NCBI GenBank assembly: GCA_949825025.1
Contig: OX463784.1
Location: forward strand, 4,246,885-4,310,884
DNA from: Siphlonurus alternatus
Taxonomy: Eukaryota; Arthropoda; Insecta; Ephemeroptera; Siphlonuridae
Reading direction: 5' to 3'
Length of the DNA: 64,000 bases
Numbering within the stretch: the first letter of the stretch is position 1; each line of letters opens with the position of its first letter. This document shows positions 21,400 through 32,100 of this stretch, piece by piece. Below the pieces are notes generated by a model that had not been told where the DNA came from, did not search any database, and saw nothing but the letters and a program-made list of their open reading frames with translations. A program made the translations under genes and the position numbers.

Positions 21400-22929
21400 T
21401 GGATGTCAAAATAAGTACGAAAAAACATAAAATATTACATCAAAGTATTTGAATGTGTATAGCTATACAGAACAAGGAAGAACGATTTGATTTATCAGTT
21501 AATTATTTTATAACCATACACATGGCGATAAGAACATAATAAAATTGAAGCCAGGATGTGAAACGTGATTGCAAAACAAATGAAAACCACTTCCACTTGT
21601 GAAATTACAGATAAACGTATATTGTGGCTTTAACCCCAGCATAAACAAGGTCCTTTTCTGTCACATGCTACACGAAGCAAGGGAGGGGAGGGGGTGGAGG
21701 CCGGAGGGCACGGTGTAATTCGGTATACCAAGACTACGAAACACCTCTACTAAGGGATAAAAGATTTTCGTACAACCGGATTTAGAGACACAAGTAATAA
21801 GGAATACTGGTATTTGAAGTGTGCGATGTTGCCAGGGAAGTGAGGGAAAGTGGCTGAAGGAGGAATTAAGGGTTTCTTTGTTCACACGTGACCTATGAAA
21901 TTTTGGAAGGTGGTAGAAAACATAACTAGATGTATTAGAATTATAACTACCTAGTTTCAGGAATGCAGTTGAGATGGCACCTATGTGCAAAATCTTTGCA
22001 ATTTCGTGCTAAATTTTTGAATGTCGAATTAAAAGAAACTGTATAGTGAAACTGGGTTATAATGTTTGCTTTGCGAAAAGAATCATATTAAAAAAAATTT
22101 TTGACGTTAAAAAATTACCAAATGCATCATATAGTTTAATTAAGTTTCGTTTTCTTATTCAGCATGCTTGCAATTTGTTTATAAAAAAAATTCTACGTAT
22201 ATACGGTACCTATTGTTTATTTAATTATAAATTTACCATTTATAATTATTATAGTTTTTACGCTACCTGTAATATTTCAAAATTCAACATTTCAAACATA
22301 TATTAAATTTCTTTGTGTACTCATAGTTGAAGTTTATGTCTGGTAGACAAATTTTAAAATTCTCGATCAAGATGATGTTCAAGATGATAAAAAAAACGAA
22401 TGTATGACGCAGCTCCGCGAGTGCATATTTAAATGCTTAATATAGCCGGCCGGCATTTAGTATTGCATAAAGCTAAATATTAATTTATACATGCACCTGA
22501 TGGTATGGTAATACTGGATTGGTATTTAATATGAAATAAACTCCGATGCATATCTAAGTGTTATTTTCTTATCATTTTCCATCGTACCGATCATACGCCT
22601 ATTATATAATAAAAAAACATTATTAATAAAGAAACAAACTTCCTTATTATTTATTATTATAATCACTATAGTCTTATGTCTGTTTGTTTAAAATGTTAGC
22701 ATTATATTTATATATAATTATGGCTTACTTCATATTATAAATATAAATTTATCAAGAACCATGGCATAATTTAATAATAAAAAATGAATAGCAATAAAGG
22801 AGAGCCAATGGCATGTCCGTTTTCCCAAAATTTTTGAGTTAGTTATTTCGAAAAATTGTTCTATTGCTCTTCCATGAGAAATAAAAAATATATGTATTAT
22901 ATAGTTTCTCCATAAAAAAATCGTAAAAT
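21400..22929. other. Intergenic, no gene recognised
   Basis: The longest frame (minus, 21661-21990, 109 codons) is rich in Ser, Pro and His, has no domain I recognise and no splice context. The rest is AT-rich with no clear repeat structure. Confidence 0.35.
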
Positions 22930-23255
22930 GGACAACATACGTGAAAAAAAATTATTGCAGAAATGAATAGAAGGTATCAAATTATGCTACTCTGAATTTT
23001 TTCATATTTTTTTGAGACCCGGAACTATTTTTAAATAATTATTGAAAGTCCTGCAATTTCAGTTGGCATCCCTGCAGCCTTAATATAAAGGATATAAGAC
23101 TGGACGCCTATTGACGCCTCCAGGGGGCGTGGCCGCACTTTCAATAATTATTTAAAAATAGTTCTGGGTCTCAAAAAAATCTGAAAAAATTCAGAGTAGC
23201 ATAATTTGGTACCCTCTATTGATTTCTGCAATAAAAAATTTCATGTATGTTGTCC
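22930..23255. mobile_element. Family B foldback MITE, complete
   Basis: AT-GGACAACATACGTG at the left and CATGTATGTTGTCC-AT at the right. The arms share AGAAATGAATAGAAGGTAYC, TTATGCTACTCTGAA and AACTATTTTTAAATAATTATT with family A, but the core differs: GTCCTGCAATTTCAGTTGGC and CCTCCAGGGGGCGTGGC replace the TGACGTCA motifs. Confidence 0.85.
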
Positions 23256-23623
23256 ATTGGAGGAAACGCGTCGTTTAACATGTGCTCTTACCTGACAAAA
23301 ATCTTCGAAGAAAGTTCGTAGAATCGTCATACGAAAAAAATAAAGTGATCATGTTCTATGACCTGAGCTTTATCCAAATTATTATTAAGAAACCTGCAAT
23401 TTCAATTTTCTATCATTTCCTCGCATGTCAGGTCATTCTTTTCCAATTTTGGATTTTTTTTTTCTGAAGAAAATTAGAGGGATGGATTTTTTTGGCTTTC
23501 TATTCTGTTTTTAATATAATTATGAAGGAGCACTACTATAGAACTGGTTTTAGAAAATATTAATTCAAATGTTTTTGGGAAAAAGAACTTATAATATATA
23601 TATATATTTATATATATATATAC

Positions 23624-25941
23624 CAGGGGCGGCTCGTGACCCTTTTCTCTGGGGGTGCTGTCCGACATGGGACCAGCAGAATATCATTGGGGGGTTTGGG
23701 GGGCGGAGCCCCCCAATGGCCCGCCGCAGGCGCGATTTTTTTAAGGACACGCCCCTTTTATGGGTAAAATTATGTGACAAAATCATATAATAATGCTCCC
23801 AACAGAGAAGGAGAAATTATATAAAAACAAAAAATTAATCATCTTATTTATAATTTGTTATGACACGCACTTAATTATGCGAGCGTATGACCCTTTTGAA
23901 ATCGTGATTTAATGTTTCAAACTAATACTGTATAATAGATATAATTTCCAATTTTTAATTATTTTTTTAATTCATAAGTCTTCACGTGTGTGCATGGTAA
24001 GAAAAATATATAAAAATTGTTTTTATTTTTTTTTTTAATAATAGTGTCAATCAAACTGCATTGTTAATACGTTAGTCTGTTTTTTTAATAAATATAATAA
24101 ATAAATGATGAAACCTGAATGTCTGGTATAATTTTTACGCAATGTATATTATGAATAAAAAATTTAATGCATACTTTTTTTAAGGTAGAGATAACACGCC
24201 CATTTTAATAAAAATCCCATTCATGAAAATTATAACAATAAAATGTTCTCCCCTACATCCCCTATCCTATCAGTAGCTAAAATATAAGGTACACAAATTC
24301 GAGCTAGTTTTCGAGTTATTAATTTTTAAAGTTGTCCAATTTTGCATGGAAGTTCCATTTCTCCATCTCCATGTCAAATTAGTCAACTTCAAAAATTAAT
24401 AACTTGAAAACAGCTCATTTTCGCAAACCTGATATTTTAGCTACTGCATGATAGGGGATGTAGAGGAAAAAATTTAATTATTATTATATTTTTTTTTCAT
24501 AATTTTCATAAATGGGATTTTTTTAACATTGGGTCACCTGATCCGTGTTATCTCTACGTTAACAGGATTATGATTATTTTTTCTTAAATAAATAAATACT
24601 AATAATAATGAAATAATGTTTGATAATGCCATTTTTTCTTATAAAAATTTCATTTGTTATTTTTTTATTAAATTTTGTCTTTAAAAATTTATATTAGATT
24701 CTGGTTGTCGCCTAATTTTGTACAAATTATATATTCAATGATCGATTTACTTGATGTTCAGTTCTGATGGGTGATTACGACACGTCAGTATAATTGGCTT
24801 GACCGCACATATGAGAGATTTCTCGAGCGGTATGACAGATCAAAGATCCCAATTTTTTATTATTGTTTTATTTTTTATTTTATTTTTTTAGCCATGCAAT
24901 ATTTCTTTGATTGCTCACGCATATTTGCTGCTAAATAATGTACTGCCGGTACACGCAAAACCGGGAAAATAAGCTATTTTTCTCATCCTGGAGTAGTTAA
25001 CGTTTTCTTATATTTTGTACTCACTCGTACACTTTTACAACTCGTTTTTGTTTTATTTTTATGTTTGAATTTTCACATTAATGGTATAAAATGCTTTAGT
25101 GAATAATTAATAAATCTAGCTCCCATGTATATCGATTTGTTCCTGGTAAACTTATAATAATGCATGGTCGATATCGCGATTCACGAACGAATTATGTTAT
25201 CCAGATTTCTCAATTAATTCGATCGACGTTTAGTGTCATCGAGTTAGACTGGCGCTAACTGCGTGGTTATAAGTTAAGAATCCAGCTGTTTTTGCCGTTG
25301 TTCGAACGTGAGATCTCACGATTGTTTACATGCAAATGCCATGCATGCACCACTTTTAATTTTCAAAAGACATCAAGTATTGGTTCTTTTGGTACAGACA
25401 TATTTTTTATTAAAGTAAAATAAAAGTGCTGGTCTCCATTTCTTAGATGCTTCAATATATTTAGTCAATCTATGTTAGTGTATTCACTGATGAATGTAAT
25501 TAAAATTTTGTTAATCTGCTCAATGAAACCATATTACAGGAAATGTCTTAGAAGTGTTGTTCACATTATTCCCGCATATCAAATACCGCAAGCTCATTGG
25601 TTCTGTTGAACCAATGAGCTTGCAGGTACTGCCGACAGCACAGTCCCCGAGCGCTCCAAAATCACACGGCTTGGGTGGGAGTTGAAGAGGAGGAGAATGA
25701 GGGAGGGAGCACTGCCTTCGGTACTGCTAGTAGTGGCAGTACCCTCCGCTAGACAGCGCTGAGGAAGTAAATTTACGCGGCAGCGGCAAAATTTTGATGA
25801 TTTGAAATGTTAGAACTGATAAAAATTTGCTGGAAAGTTCAGAAAAATTATAGGATTATTTGGTATTTCCAATTGTGTGTTTGTTCCCAAAATTTCTGGG
25901 GGGGCTGCAGTACCGCAGTACTATAGTACGAGCCGCCCCTG
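23624..25941. mobile_element. hAT-like transposon, 2.3 kb, perfect 8-bp duplication
   Basis: Termini CAGGGGCGGCTCGT and ACGAGCCGCCCCTG are perfect 14-bp inverted repeats. ATATATAC flanks both sides (23616-23623 and 25942-25949). It is a textbook hAT structure, inserted in a (TA)n tract. The left end carries GGGGTTTGGGGGGCGGAGCC; the right interior has a small palindrome (CAAGCTCATTGGTTC / GAACCAATGAGCTTG) at 25588-25625. No transposase frame is visible, so it is probably non-autonomous or decayed. A family C MITE is nested at 24180-24562. Confidence 0.9.
24180..24562. mobile_element. TTAA-flanked family C MITE inside the hAT element
   Basis: TTAA-GGTAGAGATAACACGCCC at the left and GTGTTATCTCTACG-TTAA at the right. 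The arms include CATTCATGAAAATTAT, TATCAGTAGCTAAAATAT and a central hairpin around TCCATTTCTCCAT. Confidence 0.8.
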
Positions 25942-25963
25942 ATATATACATATATATATACTG

Positions 25964-25974
<11 letters not shown>

Positions 25975-26042
<68 letters not shown>
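25975..26042. repeat. (TA)n microsatellite
   Basis: TA array on the right side of the hAT insertion site. Confidence 0.9.
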
Positions 26043-26047
<5 letters not shown>

Positions 26048-26785
26048 ATTAATAAATATATTATATTATAAAATTTTGAATGACGAAAAACCTGCATAGC
26101 ATAAATTTTATGCCATGCAGGTTTTTCATCAATCAAATCTTATTATATGATAATTTGATAGTGCAATAAATTTAAATAATACAATTACGAAGCGTTGCAA
26201 AGATTCTTATGTTATAATTTATAGTTATAATCTTGGATTATAATTTTAATACTTGGAAACCCAGCAAGAGTCCTTGTCCACTCAAGTCCAGTCCATGCAG
26301 ACTTAATATTTACCCAAGGACACTATACAAAGTAAAATGGTTGCACACAATTGAGTTAAGTACTGCATGCATTATATATTATACACATCTTACACTACAC
26401 CAGTATTTCTTTAAGCATTAATAGAATGTGCAGTCATGTAATATATGTCAAATGGCCGCACCTTTATATCAGGCCAGGAGTTTATAACTCTCCGATGGAC
26501 TCCAAACAGATGTAGATGCGTATTTTAATAAGGGATGTTTCTCGCCGTCTCGTAATATTGTATGACAATAAAGACTATAATATGTAATTAATATACAATG
26601 TTTAACCTGACCTATCTAAATTAGCAAGATATTATATCCATAGATATATTAATTATATAATTATAGTCATTCTTTCAACAACTGTAAAAAAAATTATTTT
26701 ATAAAAATTGCATCAATTTTGATTATTTTTACCTAGTTCTCTTTCTATATTCTACAGTATTAAACAATGGGTTGGCTGCACGGCC
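26043..26785. other. Intergenic, no gene
   Basis: Contains a small palindrome (GAAAAACCTGCATAGCATAAA / TTTATGCCATGCAGGTTTTTC, 26085-26130). Otherwise AT-rich with no supported feature. Confidence 0.4.
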
Positions 26786-27000
26786 GATTTTAAGTGGCGG
26801 AAACGAAAGAGGAGGTGCTGAAATGCAGGTGTGAATTTTATGCGAATTTTTTGAGCACTGTAACTTTGTATAAATGCAGTTTTAAAAGATGCATTTCACC
26901 TGGAAGCCATCGCCTACCGCCTTTGACGTCATCGAAATGTCAGGTTCGGTTCACTATAGATATGCATACCTGTACTCACCTGCATAACAGGTAGCCAATC
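26786..27000 (+). mobile_element. Diverged half of foldback element Q
   Basis: The plus frame reads KEEVLKCRCEFYANF, clearly related to [15 protein letters not shown] in the arms of the palindrome at 38587-39034. The nucleotide sequence is related too (GAAAGAGGAGGT, GTGAATTTTATGCGA). Only one arm is recognisable. Confidence 0.55.
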
Positions 27001-27530
27001 AAAAACAATCTAGCCAAAATTCAAAATTTCAAATGCCTAGCCTGATCGAAGTGGATGAGTTTTAAAACTTAAAAAATGCACATTATTCCATGTACGCGTA
27101 CTGTAAAAACACACTGGGAGATAAGTAATATTACAAACATACCTTTCATCATATTTAAATAATAGAAATTGTTTCTCAAATAGTTTCATTTTATTGAAGA
27201 GAAGATGCAATATCAAGTCCTTCCACCACACTCTCTTTTTAAATGATTGGCGCCGTTAGCAGCAATCAGCCAATGAAAATGTGTACATTTATCATACTGG
27301 ACTCCTTCCGTATCTGCTGAATATCTATTGAATTATTATATTAAACCTAAAACTGAGTCTCTTTTCTTATCTACGAAGATAGTAGGATGCCGTAGGATTC
27401 ATATTTAACTTTATTAAGACCCTTGAATCATAATTTTTAAATGTCTTTTCAACCCCCTATTTGCTGCTGCTAAAACCATTAGTGGAATGATTGAAAAATA
27501 AATACAGTTTTAATTTCGACTATCCTAGCA

Positions 27531-27605
27531 TGGGCGTCTGTGGCCTAGTGGAAGTACACTTGTCATCCACGCAGAAGTTTTAGGTTCAAATCCCCTCTGG
27601 GTCAT
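27531..27605 (+). other. tRNA-like sequence (pseudogene or SINE head)
   Basis: An A-box-like TGGCCTAGTGG and a B-box GGTTCAAATCC are at tRNA spacing, within GGGCGTCTGTGGCCTAG to CCTCTGGGTCA. The ends do not pair into a proper acceptor stem and the anticodon arm is poor, so it is not a functional tRNA. Similar heads occur in tRNA-derived SINEs; a SINE body is not evident here. Confidence 0.5.
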
Positions 27606-28021
27606 TTTATATTTTTAGTAGCACGAGGAAGTTTATTTCACATTTTTAATGCAGACGGGGTAAAATTGTTTTGTCTTTTATGATTTGTTATTAATTTTTC
27701 TATCATTGTATGACACGCTTTTTTTTTTTTTTGCAAAGTTTTTGAAGTGCGTATTTATATGGAAAAGTGTGACTTATAATAATATAATATAATTATATTG
27801 TAAGAAATAATAATATTATTTTATTTTATTTTAACATAAAAAATCACAAAGTTTATAAACAATGGTCATCATGATGAAGGTGTTGCAGTATGTGCTGCTT
27901 TAATGTAATAATGTACATTTAATCATTAGTCAGTCAGTGTGCATATAAGAATGCAGAGAAATATTGATAATGACATTATGATGAAAATAGCTGAAATTGA
28001 TCCGAATATGTATATTATACG

Positions 28022-28290
28022 TTGCTCCGAGTTATTCGCGCTCCCAATTGTCCGCGCTCCGAGTTGTCCTGCCATGGCCCCGAGTTGTCCGTGCTCCGAA
28101 TTGTCCGCGCTCCGAGTTGTCCTGCCATGGCTCCAGGATGTCCGCGCTCCGAGTTGTCCGCGCTCCGAGTTGTCCGTGCTCCAAGTTGTCCGCGCTCCGA
28201 GTTGTCCTAGCAAACACGTTTGGCTCCGAGCCGTCCGGCTCCCAGTTGCCCCCGCTCCGAGTTGTCCGGGAATCTGTTGGTCTCGTTTAG
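28022..28290. repeat. 16-bp minisatellite in a gag remnant
   Basis: Tandem units of GAGTTGTCCGCGCTCC and variants, about 15 copies, many separated by short unique bits such as CTGCCATGG. All frames are open, which creates several spurious peptides on both strands. It directly abuts, and merges into, the 3' end of the gag-like frame. The reverse complement core GGACAACTCG resembles the GGACAATTCG unit in the foldback arms at 9193-10331. Confidence 0.8.
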
Positions 28291-29023
28291 TAAACACATC
28301 CGAGCAATGTGACCTGCTAAGTTGCATATCTTACAGGTCCAAGCTCGCACTAAGCAAGTGCTAGCGTCGTGGTTCCGGCCGCACCGCCAGCATGGCGTCC
28401 AAGGTTCACCAACTCGTACTCTACTGTCGCCACGTTGGATGGCATGCAGTGCTGCCGCGCCGTCGTCCCGCTCGCGTTCCAACGTGTCTGCGGTGGCTGC
28501 GGTTGATGCTTTGGCCGCATCCAGCTGTACAAACAGTGCTTCTAGAGACTTTGCCATCTCCACTGCTTTGTCAAATGTTAAACTTTGTTCTTGTAATAAC
28601 TTTTCCCTTGTTCCCTGATCACTTAAATTTCTCAACAAACATTGTAACAACTCCTCTTCGAGTCGTTCTTTTGTTTGAAAACTGCAGGTTCTTGAAAGAA
28701 CTCGCAGTGAAGACACAAACTGAGAAATGTTTTCACCTTTACCTTGTTGTTTGATGCTCAATTCATGCCTTTGAGCAACTTTTATGTGAGTAGGTTTGTA
28801 CCGAGTAACTAACAAAGTTTTGAGGTGGACAAACGTTTTCGAAGCAGGTAAATTTGGAGAACAGCTCGTCATTCACTTTTGGCCCTAGAACTGCAATTAA
28901 GGCACTTACATGATTTTCGACTGCTACACCATTTACCTCAAAGTATGACACTAAGCGTTCGAAATAACTTTCTATATCTTCCAAAGACTCGTCAAATGAA
29001 TCAAACCTTATAACTGGAGCCAT
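28207..29023 (-). pseudogene. Ty3/gypsy-like retrotransposon gag, frameshifted
   Basis: Two overlapping minus frames form one gag: 29023 to about 28830 (MAPVIRFDSFDESLEDIESY, IAVLGPKVNDELFS) and about 28840 to 28207 (ASKTFVHLKTLLVTRYKP onward). They are joined by a frame change near 28830. The C-terminal part has two zinc knuckles, CWRCGRNHDASTC (one residue short of the CCHC spacing) and a canonical CKICNLAGHIARMC. Pol is absent; the frame runs into a minisatellite. A primer-binding-site-like sequence and possible LTR lie upstream at 29305-29811. The copy is dead. Confidence 0.8.
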
Positions 29024-29143
29024 TTTGTTACAATGTTAGCATTTACAAACAAGTTGAGACAGAGAATATTTGTCAATTTCCACTTGAAAAAAAACAAACT
29101 GTTAGACTGTTTCACCACAAAATACACTTTTACTAAACTTGCG

Positions 29144-29286
29144 AAGGGGCATTCACAAAGCCTTAAGGCCACATTTAAGGCTCGAAAATTTAAGACCAGA
29201 AATTTTGGGTCTAAAAAACAGGTCTAAAATCAAGCTTTAAATTATCAAGCCTTAAATGTGGCCTTAAAACTTTGTGAATGCCCCTT
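29144..29286. mobile_element. Short MITE (family O), copy 2
   Basis: AAGGGGCATTCACAAAGCC against CTTTGTGAATGCCCCTT, with AAGGCCACATTTAAGGC inside, matching 9781-9925. It sits in the leader between the primer-binding site and gag of the retrotransposon remnant. Confidence 0.85.
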
Positions 29287-29304
29287 AACAAGAATTACTA
29301 TACT

Positions 29305-29811
29305 CCGACTGCGCCACTTTAGTATCTTTACTTATACTCTAACTTTACTGCATGCCTTTGCTACTACTATTCGCCTTTGCATGATAACTGTTCTGCATCA
29401 ACTATTTATACTTATATTGATATTACTTTTTTACGATGCCGTTTGTACTTACGGTCATTGAAGACTATTCTGAATAAAAGCACTACTTACAATTCATGCA
29501 CTTATTTAACTATCCTGCATCAAACGACGACTTAATTGTAAGTTTGATGGAGCCGATGAAAGGAAACAACTTAGTTTGTTGGCGATATCTCATCGACTGA
29601 CTTGCCTGGCTCCTGGCCAGATTTGCCCAATTTATTTCATACTGTAATACATCAGCCAATCAGTTGCTGCCACAGCTGCTGCTGCTGCAAGTTTACTGAG
29701 CAGAAGCGCCCTCATGAATAGCGGCAGATTATAGAACTACTAGCATTAATAATTATAGATGATAGGATATGCAGCTTTATATATTACATTAATATACTGC
29801 ACCCCTCTCTT
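29305..29811 (-). mobile_element. Possible 5' LTR and primer binding site
   Basis: On the minus strand TGGCGCAGTCGG (29316-29305) matches the primer-binding site used by gypsy elements such as 17.6 and 297 (tRNA-Ser type, from memory). It is upstream of the gag frame at the expected position. The LTR would then extend from 29317 to about 29811, starting TGCAGTATATTAATG. No second LTR is present to confirm it, and the end next to the PBS is not a canonical CA. Confidence 0.4.
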
Positions 29812-30888
29812 GCAACGAGTCGTGGCAACAACGCACAAAAATAGTGGTTGACAAAGCGAGTATCTCCTAGGCACTTTACCTCTCAGTCCGGTATTACTGA
29901 AAGTGAAAGTGAAAGTGGGTAATTAGCCTTTAAATAGGCCAGGCCCACGTGACGTCACTGCAACAAATATTGCATATTTTAAAGGAGCCTGCCGCGCCAT
30001 ATTGTTGTGTTGCATCAGCAGCGTGTAAGGGGAGAAAATGTAGAAAAATATGAATTAAAAATTATTTACATTGATATCATTTCCATATAAACTGCTACTT
30101 TATAAAGAATACATAAACTATATTTTCGTGTCCGTAAAACTATTATACCTGGCAACAAAGTCAATTTTATTGTTCTACCTTTTTTATATATTTTTTAATT
30201 GTTTTAAGCGTACGGTATGACAACAGTAGGGAAAGGGAGGGGAGGTACACAGCTGAGCGTTATCCTGTAAGTAGGCAACCTGACAATCTCGTGACGCTGC
30301 CCTGTGCTAAACTTTTAATTTTTTTCTCATTATTATTTTTTGTAGCAGAAATACGTTGCAATAGGTGGCTAATTTAACTTTCAATTAGTTTTATAGGTCG
30401 TCTTGGCTCCCCCCTTCTGGTACTGCACTAGAAGAGCCAAGTTGTGTAAACAGAGAAAGGATTTTGTATGTTTGGATAGGTGATGGTGCTGCCGTCGGTG
30501 AGGCACAGTCGTGAGGAGGAATTGGGTGGCGGTTACAACAGTAACCAATGGGATGTCTGCCTTCTTACGTTGGGGAACTTCCATACAATTTACAATGCAG
30601 ACGGTTGCGCTCGGTTGCCATCTTACGTTGGAGATTTGCCTCAGTAGCTCTAATGCTCTCGGTATAGAGATAACCTATCCATACATACAAAACCCTTGAA
30701 ACAGAGTAACCATTTATAAGGCGGTCATTTTAAAAATAGTTTTTATATTGCTGCATGTCCTTAAGTTTCATAACGTAAAAAAACATACTTGGTGAGAAGA
30801 TTATTTTTAATTTGAGGCAAGAAACCATTAATAATTATTTAAAATAATTATACTGTGTTAACGAATTACAGGTGTGGCGTTTTCCATC
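29812..30888. other. Region upstream of the receptor gene
   Basis: Moderately GC-rich patches, GAAAGTGAAAGTGAAAGTGG at 29899-29918 (a short tandem hexamer) and CCACGTGACGTCACTG at 29945-29960. These could be promoter elements of the receptor gene, but no TATA or initiator can be assigned. The acceptor-like TTACAG at 30865-30870, shortly before the start codon, hints at an upstream 5' untranslated exon. Confidence 0.35.
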
Positions 30889-32100
30889 ATGTTTTCACCT
30901 GCATATCTGGCACTTGTACTGGCTTGCGCAGGTAACTAAAAAAGTAAACCTCCTTAGTATTTTTGACCCTGAAAATTATGATTTATTTTGTAGGTTGAAT
31001 TCTTAGGATAGGGGGGAAGGGGGGTCTGACGGAGGATTTTACAATCATGTGGTGAACATTCGAAGATCGCAGAACATTAAAGCCTCACAAAGTAAATCTT
31101 CTTTACTATGTGGAATCAAAATCAATGGAGCACTGACCTCAAAATTTTTTATTGCAGATGAGGATAGAGAGTTCAAATTTATGCTACTTTATTTTTTGTT
31201 CAGATTTTTTTAAAGTCTGGGTACCATTTTAAAAAAAACAATTGAAAGTAAAGAGAAAGTGATGCCTTTGCCATAGACGCCTCTTTTAATGAAATGATAT
31301 TATAGGACCTAAAAGAGGCGTGGTTATTCAAACCCCCGACCTTGGCAAAACTTTTTAGCAATACTTCCCAGGCTCTAAAAAAAAAATCAGAGTTGCATTA
31401 CTTTGCACCATCTATTCATTTTTTAATTAAACAATTTTATTGTCAATATTCTATTATAAAAAATTAGTTTTGCGTTTAAGGGTTATGAATCATTTTGGGC
31501 TTGGGCTTCACGTGTAGGTTAAGACAAACATAATATATAGAGATCGTATCACACATGCGGAGCTTAAGTCTTCTCCATTTATCTTTGGTTTGACGTCACG
31601 TGACCCTCTCATTACTTTTGAATTGGAGGATATTGTAAAAAGTTCGTGATGTCACACCAAATATAAGTAAAGACGACCATATCACATTTTTTTTTTATTA
31701 ATGTTGATGGTAATGCCTAAGTGCCTTATATTTCATTATAGAAATTCCATCTAAATTTTGAGGTATTGATTCTTATAATAATTGACTAATTTAACATAGA
31801 ATTTCCATTTCTCCATGTTAAATTAGTCGACTTCAAAAATTATTAACTCGAAAACCAGCTCGTTTTCATATACCTTATATATTTTAGCTATTGATAGATA
31901 GGGGATGCATTTAGGGGAGAATTTATGATATGATTCATAATTTTCATGTGTGGGATTTTTTTTTAAATTTGGGCGTGTTACCTTATTTTAAGGCATTGTA
32001 ATTTGTAATATAGATTTTATGATTTGTTTGTAATTGTAATTTGTCATTGTTGCATCACAAGGTCTCTGGAGCACCAGTACTGAGGCTACCACCAGTTCAG
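30889..32100 (+). CDS. Receptor exons 1-2: signal peptide and linker
   Basis: Exon 1 (30889-30931) encodes [14 protein letters not shown], a typical signal peptide, then donor GTAACT. Exon 2 (32062-32100) adds a Ser/Thr-rich linker ([12 protein letters not shown]). Both are phase 1 on each junction. The short Ser/Thr linker may be O-glycosylated (inference). Confidence 0.75.

Noticed and set aside
21661..21990. 109-codon minus-strand frame
   Set aside because: No recognisable domain, no splice or promoter context, surrounded by repeats.
27926..28364. Plus- and minus-strand proteins of 60-141 codons rich in Arg, Ser, Ala and Pro
   Set aside because: All frames are open because of a 16-bp minisatellite; only the gag frame to the right is protein-like.
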